Part shown: in pieces, positions 21,550 to 27,581 of the stretch
How the letters are laid out: every line of letters begins with the position of its first letter
Numbering within the stretch: position 1 is the first letter of the stretch
DNA from: UBA4656 sp002405525
Lineage (GTDB): Bacteria; Pseudomonadota; Gammaproteobacteria; Xanthomonadales; Ahniellaceae
Reading direction: 5' to 3'
NCBI GenBank assembly: GCA_036723735.1
Contig: DAIMGT010000050.1
Coordinates: forward strand, 1 to 27,581
Length of the DNA stretch: 27,581 bases
Translations under genes and position numbers: made by a program
Notes under the pieces: generated by a model
What the model saw: the letters and a program-made list of their open reading frames with translations, nothing else
What the model was told of the DNA's origin: nothing
The model's database searches: none

Positions 21550-22212
21550 GGCGTCGGACCAGAGGCGGAACAGGTTGGTGCGCAGGGACTCGATCAGGAC
21601 CAGTTGCCGCGGGTCCGAGCCGGCCTCGATGGCCAGGCGCCGGGCCTCGTCGGCCTGCAGCAGGAGTTCGCGGCACATCGGATCGGCGACCCAGGACTGG
21701 ATCCAGGTGATGCCCACCAGCCGCAGGCCTCGGGTCACCGGCGCGACCTTGTGGATCGTGGTCGACGGGTACAGGATCGCGTCGCCGGCCTCGCCTTTCC
21801 AGGACAGGTGCTGTTCTCCGAGCTGGATGGTCAGCTCGCCGCCGTCGTAGTCGCCGGGCGCGCTGAGCCATACCGTGCACGAAAGGTCGGATCGCATCGG
21901 CGGATTGGACGGGAACAGCGCCTCGTCCACGTGCCAACCGTAGGTCATCCCGGGCTCATAGCGCGCCAGCGTCGGCCGCGCCATCTGCCGAGGCAGCGCA
22001 AAGGCGCGGATGTCCGGATGGCGGAACAGCGCATCGCGCAGGATGGTGCCGGGCTCCGCCGCCGCCGGATCGTGGTGCGACACCTGCTGGTTGTTCTTGA
22101 CCGTGCTGCCGGGGTTGGTCTCCCGGCCGTCGACGAAACGGACCCGCTGCGACAGTTCGACCAGCCACGCGACCTCGTCGTGGGTGAGCACCTGGCGGAT
22201 CTGGCGGATCAT
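21547..22212 (-). CDS. PKHD-type Fe(II)/2-oxoglutarate-dependent hydroxylase (PiuC/YbiX-like)
   Basis: A 221-residue cytoplasmic non-haem iron dioxygenase. The iron-binding facial triad is H94-x-D96 (Y-G-W-H-V-D-E-A) and H154 (T-T-I-H-K-V). R164 in R-G-L-R-L-V-G-I-T-W is placed to bind 2-oxoglutarate. The family frame is complete: VKNNQQVSHHDP, RYEPGMTYGWHVDEAL, RSDLSCTVWLSAPGDYDGGEL, GDAILYPSTTIHKVAPVTRG, WIQSWV. Length matches the usual 225 or so. PiuC/YbiX proteins are often beside TonB siderophore receptors and iron-regulated, but no receptor is in this window and the substrate is unknown. The start codon is ATG 22212. The stop codon abuts repeat element C. Confidence 0.92.
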   Translation of the reverse strand: MIRQIRQVLTHDEVAWLVELSQRVRFVDGRETNPGSTVKNNQQVSHHDPAAAEPGTILRDALFRHPDIRAFALPRQMARPTLARYEPGMTYGWHVDEALFPSNPPMRSDLSCTVWLSAPGDYDGGELTIQLGEQHLSWKGEAGDAILYPSTTIHKVAPVTRGLRLVGITWIQSWVADPMCRELLLQADEARRLAIEAGSDPRQLVLIESLRTNLFRLWSDA

Positions 22213-22281
22213 GGACGCGGCCGGCGGGAGATCGTGCCCGGATTGTAGGCGATCGCGGCGATCGCACCGCGTCCGCGACGA

Positions 22282-22635
22282 TCAGGCGTTCGGCGCCAGC
22301 GCGGCGGGCGGTGCCGGCGGCACGGCCGCGACCGGGCGCGGCGCCGCGGCGCGCGCAATCAGCCACACCAGCCCGACCAGCGCCAGCACGGGCAACAGCA
22401 GTGGCAGGGCCAGCGCGCCCAGCACCAGCAGCACCACGCCGCCGGCGAACACGGCGGCGAAACCGCCGACCAGCAGGCCGACGACGGTGCCGATCGCACC
22501 CAGCACCAGGCCCAGCAGGCCGAACACCAGTTCGACGATGCCGCCGACCAGATTCATCGCGAGGCCGAGAATTGACAACACGCCGAGCAGCAGCAGGCCC
22601 CCGATCACGAGGGAGATCACCAGCGTCGCGGTCAT
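22282..22635 (-). CDS. Small glycine-rich hydrophobic membrane protein
   Basis: A 117-residue protein that is hydrophobic from residue 4 to about 94, followed by a Pro/Ala-rich tail (PRPVAAVPPAPPAALAPNA). Gly recurs every three to four residues (GGIVELVFGLLGLVLGAIGTVVG), so the two to three predicted helices could pack as glycine zippers. No family is recognised. AAGGAG lies about 7 bp before ATG 22635, which decides the start over an in-frame extension to 22767 that is polar and lies in doubtful sequence. It is 69 bp upstream of the PKHD hydroxylase gene on the same strand and may share its transcript. Confidence 0.7.
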   Translation of the reverse strand: MTATLVISLVIGGLLLLGVLSILGLAMNLVGGIVELVFGLLGLVLGAIGTVVGLLVGGFAAVFAGGVVLLVLGALALPLLLPVLALVGLVWLIARAAAPRPVAAVPPAPPAALAPNA

Positions 22636-22980
22636 GGTCGGCTCCTTGGCCCGGCAGGTACCGGCTGCATCGATCCTGCACCGGCCGATCGCCGGCGCCA
22701 TGTGCCGCAGGTCACTGCAACCCTGCTGCCACGACCCGCATCCGGCGGCCTTGCGTCGGCGGTTCACGCCGCCGCACGTCCGCCGCCGCCGGCCGGCGGC
22801 GGCGCGCCGCGGTCAGGGAGGGATCGGGCCGCGGGAGACCCGGGAGGGCACNNNNNNNNNNGGCGCTTGGTGCCTCTGTCCTCTGCACCCGCGGGCCTCC
22901 TCCCCCCTCCGGGGGCCTTTGCGCGGGGGTTCCACCCGGCCCCTCGTCCCCGGCCCCCTCCGGGCGCCCCCGCGCCGCGA
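22636..22980. other. Gene-free stretch around a scaffold gap; duplicated by assembly
   Basis: No gene is supported here. 22694-22851 and 22862-23019 align without indels at a constant offset of 168. By my count 40 of the last 48 positions and about 67 of the first 110 agree. The second stretch is rich in C runs, and near the gap the first differs mostly by G. I read them as one locus represented twice by low-quality contig ends. The true spacer is probably about 170-180 bp. Confidence 0.7.
22852..22861. other. Scaffold gap (10 N)
   Basis: Ten N's. A fixed-size run like this is a placeholder, not a measured gap length. The flanks overlap, so the real gap size is probably negative. Confidence 0.95.
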
Positions 22981-23916
22981 TCAGGGAGGCATCGGGCCGC
23001 GGTAGACCGGATCGAGCACGTCCACATGCCAGCGCGCCACGCCGCGCGCGAGGTCCCACGCCGCCAGCCGCGCCGGGTGGCCGGCCGTGCGCCCGTTGGC
23101 GTCGATCCAGGCGGCCGGTTCGGTGCGGTACACGAGGGTGCTGCCCGACACCGCGAACGGCAGATAGGCGTAGGGCAGCGCGGGGCCGACGATCGCGCGT
23201 CCGGCGCCGCGCACCTGCACCGTCCACTGCCAGCGCGCGCCGAAGGTGGCGTCGGCGACCGGCGCGGACGACATCGCGGACGCGTCGGCGAGGCCGCGGA
23301 ACTGTCGCTCGCCCAGCGTCGAAAGGCGTTCGCCGGGGGCAAGGTCCGGCGTGGGACCGGCCGCTGGCGCCACCGCGTCGCGCAGCGGGATGGCGAGGCT
23401 GCGGCGCGCGTCCAGCACGAGATCGAAAGCGCCTTCGCTGATCCGCGGCTCGTCGCTGCCGTCGCCGTAGACCGCGCCGCGCAGCGGCGCCGCGACCTCG
23501 CGCCAGAACAGCCGCGCGCCCTCCGGCGTGGCCTGCGCCTGCACGCTGAATTGCGCCTTCGGCCTCGGCATCACGCTCGCCACCACGTCCTCGGGAACAT
23601 CGAACGCGATGCGATCCAGCACGCTGCCGTCGGCAGGATCGAGCAGCAGCAGCAGACCGACGCCCCTGGCCTCGATGCGTCCCAGCGCCAGCAGGCGGCC
23701 GGGCGTCTCCAGCAGCGGGAATGCCGGCTCGCTGCTGATCCACGCCGAAGCGCCGTCGGCGAGTGACACCGCCTGTGCGTAGCCGGCGGCGTCGGCCACG
23801 ATCGCGCGGCCGGCGTCGACGTCAACCAGCACGCCGGGGGCAAGTCGCTCGGCAGCCGCCACCGCGGGGCCCGCGACGGCGAGCGCAAGGGCGCCGATCA
23901 GGGTCCTGGCGATCAT
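22981..23916 (-). CDS. Secreted beta-propeller-like protein (PQQ/WD-type repeats), function unknown
   Basis: A 311-residue exported protein with a signal peptide at about 1-21 (LIGALALAVAGPAVAA). The mature sequence has recurrent beta strands of the form GRAIVADAAGYAQAVSLADGASAW, GRLLALGRI, VGLLLLLDPADGSVLDRIAFD and ARLAAWDLARGVARWHVDV, each a strand-turn-strand with D-x-A-x-G-x turns as in PQQ-like or WD/YVTN propellers. It has no cysteine pairs and no clear catalytic motif. ATG 23916 has GGGAGA 6 bp upstream and is 17 bp after the stop of the larger BNR-repeat protein, so both belong to one operon. The last codons lie at the edge of the doubtful sequence, but the post-gap copy reads cleanly through the TGA. 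Confidence 0.7.
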   Translation of the reverse strand: MIARTLIGALALAVAGPAVAAAERLAPGVLVDVDAGRAIVADAAGYAQAVSLADGASAWISSEPAFPLLETPGRLLALGRIEARGVGLLLLLDPADGSVLDRIAFDVPEDVVASVMPRPKAQFSVQAQATPEGARLFWREVAAPLRGAVYGDGSDEPRISEGAFDLVLDARRSLAIPLRDAVAPAAGPTPDLAPGERLSTLGERQFRGLADASAMSSAPVADATFGARWQWTVQVRGAGRAIVGPALPYAYLPFAVSGSTLVYRTEPAAWIDANGRTAGHPARLAAWDLARGVARWHVDVLDPVYRGPMPP

Positions 23917-23933
23917 GCTCGTCTCCCGCGCGA

Positions 23934-26291
23934 TCAAGGTTCGAACCCGTTGGCGAACAGCGTCTCGGGCGGCGTCGGACCCAGCGGGTCGCGCTGGATC
24001 CACGCTCCGCGGCCCAGCAGGCCCGCGACCAGCACGCCGTCGGAAAGATCGTAGTCGAGTTCCTGCACCGGCGCATTGGGCAGGCCCGTGCCCAGTCGCG
24101 ACCAGGCGTCGAACGACGGGCCGCGGGCGATGAACACGCCGCGGTCGGCCCCGACCACCAGCGCGTCGACGGCGGCGGTGGGGATGAAGACCATCGCGCG
24201 CAGCGCGCCCGGCGACAGGCCGGCGACCAGGTTGCCGGTGATGTCGGAAAGCGGGGCGGCGCCGTTGGCGGTGGTCAGCACCTGCGCGGCGGTGAGGACG
24301 AACAGCCGCGTCGGCGCGCCGGAGACGATGCTGTCGCGGTCGACCGCCACGTCGCGCGCCGCGGACGGCAGGGTGGCGAACTGCGCCAGCGCCGCGCCGG
24401 CCGCCGTGCGGACGCGCAGCGCGTTGACCGGCGCGGTGGAAGGGTTCTCGGTGACACCGGCCAGGATGTAGTCCGGATTGCCAGGCACGCCGTACACGAT
24501 CGGTGCGCCCTGGAACTGGTTGACGCGCAGCACCGGCGGTGGAGCGTCGACCGGCGTGAGGAAGGCGATGGTGGCGCCGGCATCGAGCGACTCGTAGATG
24601 CCGTTGGCGGCGCCGATCAGCAGACGCGCCGCATTGACGGTGTCGGCCTCGACAACCGCCGCATTGATCACGATCGGGGTGTAGAACTGCGCACTGAGCG
24701 CCGGCCCGCCGCCCACCACGGTGCGGGCAGGGAAGGTGGTCGACTGCACGACGTTCGAGGCGTTGACCGTTCGACGGCGCAGGCTCCCCAGGTTCTGGAA
24801 GCTCGAGTAGCGCGTCGACAGCGTGGTGGACGCGCGGTCCTCGACCGCGGGATGCCCGCCGTCGCCAGTCGACACCGCGTTGAAGATCCGGGTGGTGTCG
24901 CGCTGCTCGGTGGTGCCGTTGTCCTGCGAGCCGCCGATCACCCGGTTCGACACCGTGTCGTAGGACAGGCCGTGATACTCGGTGACCTGCAGGTCGCCGT
25001 TGAGCGACAGCCACGCCCCGGTGGTAGTGCGCGGATTGACCCGCTTGTAGAGGCCGCCGTCGTCCGCCTCCAGCAGGTTGCCGGCGGCATCGAAGGCCAT
25101 GTCGCGCGAATCGGCGTGCGGGGCAGAGGCGTTGCCGGCGCCGGAATGGGTCAGCGACGTCCAGCGCGAGCCGGCGGCGGCCGCCGCGTCGCCGCGGAAC
25201 AGGCGCCCGCTGAAGTCGATGGCGCCGATCGAGTTGGGGAAGAACTGGGTGCTGCCCGACACGCCCTCGCCGAAGAACGGTTGACGATCGCCGCCGACGT
25301 AGACGAGGTTGGCGTCCACCGGGTCGGCGCTGATCGAGAAGTGGATGCCGCCCTGGCCTCCGGGATGCACGCCGAACAGTACGCCGTTCTGTTCGGCCGT
25401 GGTCGGCACACCGAGCGCGATCCAGCCGCCGATGCCGTCGCCGGAGCGGAAGACCTCGGCCAGGCGGCCGTTGCTGCCGATCACGCCCACGAACACCTGC
25501 CCCGCCGCACCAACCGCGAGCCGGGCGCGCGATGCGCCGGCGTCGAACACCGCGTCCACCGCCGCATCGGAGACCTTGGCCCAGGTCGCACCGGTGTCGG
25601 TGCTGCGGTAGACGCCGCGCGCCGAGCCGCTGGTGATCGCCACGTACAGGCGCGCATTCATCGCGGGGTCAGCGGCGAGATCCGGCGTGTTGCCGGCCGG
25701 CAGCCCGGAACCGGCTGCGCCCGAAACCAGGCTGAACGCTGTGCCGGTCGTGGTCGACCGGTACACCCCGTTGTCGGTGGCCGCGACGAGGATGGCCCCG
25801 CGCGCGGCGATGCCGACCACCGCGCGATTGAGCAGGGCCCCGCCCGGCGCGAGCAGCACCCAGTTGGCGCCGCCGTCAGTGGTGCGCAGCATGCCGGGCT
25901 GCGTGCCGCCAAAGCGCGCCAGGCTGGAGGTGCGCGCGACGCCGGCGACGAGGGTCTGCCGGGTCGCATCGGTGGGATCGAACTCGATGCTGCCGATCGA
26001 CAGCGATTCGAAACCGTCGGTCTGCCGGGTCCAGGCCGGGGCCGCCGCGGTGGCATTGAGCGTGCGCCAGATGCCGCCGTTGACCGAACCGATGTAGACG
26101 ATGTCGGCATTGGTCGGGTGCGCGGCGATGGCGTTGACCGCGCCGACCACTTCGCGGTTCGTGATGCCTTCGACCTGGCCGTTGTGCGAGGGGCCGGGAC
26201 CGAGGATCTCCCAGGCCTGCGCGCAGACTGCGCCGGCGTGGGCCAGCAGCAGGGTCAGGATCACGATGCGGGGAAATCCGGAACGACCCAT
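23934..26291 (-). CDS. Secreted BNR/sortilin-like beta-propeller protein with LFANGFEP tail
   Basis: A 785-residue exported protein. The signal peptide is about 1-24 (RIVILTLLLAHAGAVCA). The mature protein is a large beta-propeller of the VPS10/sortilin or xyloglucanase-like kind: VNAIAAHPTNADIVYIGSVNGGIWRT, then Asp boxes R-T-T-D-G-G-A-N-W (136-144) and R-S-T-D-T-G-A-T-W (229-237), and later degenerate repeats (GIYESLDAGATIAFL). The same phrase family (HPxxADxVYxGxxNGGIWRT) is common in extracellular bacterial proteins of unknown ligand. Catalytic acids of GH74 cannot be placed. The C-terminus LFANGFEP resembles a short tail I know from many secreted Lysobacterales proteins. ATG 26291 has AGGTGA 7 bp upstream. 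It leads the operon with the 311-residue protein. Confidence 0.82.
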   Translation of the reverse strand: MGRSGFPRIVILTLLLAHAGAVCAQAWEILGPGPSHNGQVEGITNREVVGAVNAIAAHPTNADIVYIGSVNGGIWRTLNATAAAPAWTRQTDGFESLSIGSIEFDPTDATRQTLVAGVARTSSLARFGGTQPGMLRTTDGGANWVLLAPGGALLNRAVVGIAARGAILVAATDNGVYRSTTTGTAFSLVSGAAGSGLPAGNTPDLAADPAMNARLYVAITSGSARGVYRSTDTGATWAKVSDAAVDAVFDAGASRARLAVGAAGQVFVGVIGSNGRLAEVFRSGDGIGGWIALGVPTTAEQNGVLFGVHPGGQGGIHFSISADPVDANLVYVGGDRQPFFGEGVSGSTQFFPNSIGAIDFSGRLFRGDAAAAAGSRWTSLTHSGAGNASAPHADSRDMAFDAAGNLLEADDGGLYKRVNPRTTTGAWLSLNGDLQVTEYHGLSYDTVSNRVIGGSQDNGTTEQRDTTRIFNAVSTGDGGHPAVEDRASTTLSTRYSSFQNLGSLRRRTVNASNVVQSTTFPARTVVGGGPALSAQFYTPIVINAAVVEADTVNAARLLIGAANGIYESLDAGATIAFLTPVDAPPPVLRVNQFQGAPIVYGVPGNPDYILAGVTENPSTAPVNALRVRTAAGAALAQFATLPSAARDVAVDRDSIVSGAPTRLFVLTAAQVLTTANGAAPLSDITGNLVAGLSPGALRAMVFIPTAAVDALVVGADRGVFIARGPSFDAWSRLGTGLPNAPVQELDYDLSDGVLVAGLLGRGAWIQRDPLGPTPPETLFANGFEP

Positions 26292-26602
26292 CGTCCATCA
26301 CCTGCCCGGGGCTTGACACCCTGCCGCGCCCGGCGCGGCGCCGTGTTCGCACTGTTGCCGCACTTCATGCGGGCGCCGGCACGGCGCGAAGCGCACGAGC
26401 CGGACTCGCCGGGACTGCGGCGGCCCAGCGGCCGCATTCTCTAAGTCGTCGGCGCGGGGCCCCGAAGCGACCGCGATCGCCGCTGAAGACCTGCCTCGCG
26501 CTGGTCGCCGGCCGGCCGATCGCAGCCCCATTGCCCCGTGGACCGGAGAGTACGCGAGTTCCACCTGCCTGGCGAGTCCGGGCCGGATATATTACCCCGG
26601 CC
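26292..26602. other. Intergenic region between the BNR-repeat gene and the IS element
   Basis: No gene is supported here. It should hold the promoter of the BNR-repeat operon; a TTAGAGAAT stretch on the minus strand near 26440 is the only AT-rich spot and has no -35. Near 26585-26625 the base composition drops to a clearly more A/T-rich stretch, marking the edge of inserted DNA. Confidence 0.45.
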
Positions 26603-27554
26603 CATAACTACCTAAATCTTGACCCCATGCATGCCAAACTTTCCACATGGCTCGTTCCGACCGTCGCAAAGCTGGCTCCGAGACGCGAATCGAACTGCGC
26701 AAGCAGGCGTTGATGCTGCGCAAGGAGGGTCGTCCGCTGGCGGAGATTTCGTCGATCACGGGGTATGCGGTGACCTACCTGTCGACGATGCTGGCTCGCT
26801 GGGAGCAAGACCCGGACGCTGTGGTGCACGTGGCGCGCGGTGGTCGCCCGGTGGCGTCGGGGAGAGCGTTGACGCTGGTGGACGAGCGTCGCGTGCAGGA
26901 ATGGATCTGCAAGCGTTGTCCGGACCAGTTGCAGTTGCCGTTCGCGCTGTGGACGCGCAAGGCGGTGCAGCGGCTGATTGGCGAGAAGTGCGGGGTCAAG
27001 CTGTCGATCCGAGCGGTGGGTGAGTACCTTGCGAGTTGGGGCTACACGCCGCAGAAGGCGCAGCGGCGCGCGTATGAGCAGAACGACCAGGCCGTGTACG
27101 AGTGGCTGGCGAAGCGCTACGTGGAGATCAAGCATCGCGCGAAGCTCGAAAAGGCCGAGATTTACTGGGGCGACGAGACGGGTCTGCGCAGCGACGAATC
27201 GCGGCACCGCGGCTACGCGCCCCGCGGCCAGACCCCGGTGATTCGGATACCTGCTCGGCGCAAGAGCCAGTCGCTGATCTCCGCGATCACCAACCAGGGG
27301 AAGGTGCGTTTCATGGTGTACGACGGGGCACTGTCGACGACCCTGCTGATCAACTTCATGCAGCGCCTCGTGCGCGACGCAGGTCGCAAGGTGTTTCTGA
27401 TCCTCGACAATCTCGGCGTGCACAAGGCGCGCATCGTGCGCGCGTGGCTTGACGACAACAAGGAACGGATCGAGGTCTTCTATCTGCCACCGTACGCGCC
27501 CGAGTTGAACCCGGATGAATATCTCAGGGTCTGTTGAAGTTCAAGTGGGTTATG
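26603..27554 (+). mobile_element. IS630-family insertion sequence, 3' part damaged
   Basis: An IS630-type transposase gene preceded by A/T-rich DNA. The left side (26603) reads CATAACTACCTAAATCTTGA. The right side, read inward from 27554, gives CATAACCCACTTGAACTTCA. The first six bases agree exactly and I count about 15 of 25 matches without gaps, so these may be the terminal inverted repeats. If so, the element is about 950 bp, shorter than usual, with the last part of the transposase deleted. I do not see the TA duplication expected for IS630. The boundaries are tentative. Confidence 0.5.
26647..27537 (+). pseudogene. IS630-family transposase, C-terminally truncated
   Basis: A 296-residue DDE transposase. 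The N-terminal helix-turn-helix lies at about 15-55 (ALMLRKEGRPLAEISSITGYA), followed by a second HTH-like segment (RKAVQRLIGEKCGVKLSIRAVGEYL). The catalytic triad is D176 (Y-W-G-D-E-T-G-L), D254 (L-I-L-D-N-L-G-V-H-K) and E291 (Y-A-P-E-L-N-P-D-E-Y-L). Family members continue after NPDEYL with N-x-D-L-K and about 40 more residues; here the frame turns to R-V-C and stops at 27535-27537. The break is near 27524. All catalytic residues remain, but loss of the C-terminal segment probably inactivates it. ATG 26647 has no clear ribosome site. Codon use is less GC-biased than in neighbouring genes, as expected for a mobile element. Confidence 0.85.
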
Positions 27555-27581
27555 CCGGGCGAGCGACATGCGGGTTGACCG

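Noticed and set aside
23939..23949. GGTTCGAACCC, resembling a tRNA T-loop
   Set aside because: It is the reverse complement of the last codons of the BNR-repeat protein (GFEP), and no acceptor, anticodon or D arm can be folded around it.
26308..26324. CAGGGTGTC match on the minus strand, as in the ends of element C
   Set aside because: Only nine bases match, the second end and hairpins are missing, and it lies before a gene start rather than after a stop. Probably chance or a small remnant.

Overview
The window is about 27.6 kb of very GC-rich bacterial DNA, roughly 70% G+C by eye, with strongly GC-biased third codon positions. The gene families point to a gammaproteobacterium of the Lysobacterales (Xanthomonadales): a secreted protein ending in LFANGFEP, a DUF1800/DUF1501 pair, an ExoD-like protein, a PKHD-type hydroxylase, a SpoIIE/STAS switch and palindromic intergenic repeats that abut stop codons. 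That placement is inference; there is no rRNA or tRNA gene to confirm it. The window looks like a whole draft scaffold. It opens with 48 C's, holds a 10-N gap at 22852-22861, and ends in or next to an insertion sequence.

Layout. 49-1258 (minus): a membrane-anchored protein and a small RIO/LPS-type kinase cut off by the poly-C. 1621-3770 (plus): a DUF456 membrane protein, a membrane-anchored Mrr-like nuclease and a small unknown protein. 3808-7256 (minus): ExoD-like protein, 3-hydroxybutyrate dehydrogenase, and a PadR regulator translationally coupled to a HAAS/two-repeat membrane sensor. 7302-10683 (minus): a four-gene electron-transfer-like operon made of a membrane protein, a lipoprotein, a ferric-reductase-type flavohaem protein and a membrane-anchored monohaem cytochrome. 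10769-12726: an SRPBCC protein, a DUF454 protein and a DsbA-like oxidoreductase with an unusual CGSC site. 13028-15768 (minus): a two-gene partner-switching module, with a membrane sensor-SpoIIE phosphatase-HATPase fusion overlapping its STAS antagonist. 15943-21213: two secreted CxxCH cytochromes (plus) converging on a Tat-exported DUF1501 protein and a secreted DUF1800 protein (minus). 21547-26291 (minus): a PKHD-type Fe(II)/2OG hydroxylase, a small hydrophobic protein, and two secreted beta-propeller-type proteins. 26603 to the end: an IS630-family element whose transposase loses its C-terminus.

The clearest signal not explained by genes is a set of palindromic, multi-hairpin elements: two copies of family A at about 4530-4680 and 12872-13033, family B at 11225-11395 and family C at 21471-21549. 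Each touches the stop codon of a neighbouring gene, and in A and B the terminal inverted repeat itself supplies the stop codon. A and C share the same terminal hairpin design. They may be REP/MITE-like elements that also shape the 3' ends of mRNAs.

Two assembly problems matter. The sequence on either side of the N gap aligns to itself without indels at a constant offset of 168 (22694-22851 against 22862-23019), so the gap is probably an unmerged overlap rather than missing DNA. The poly-C start is probably a poly-G read artefact that truncates a gene.
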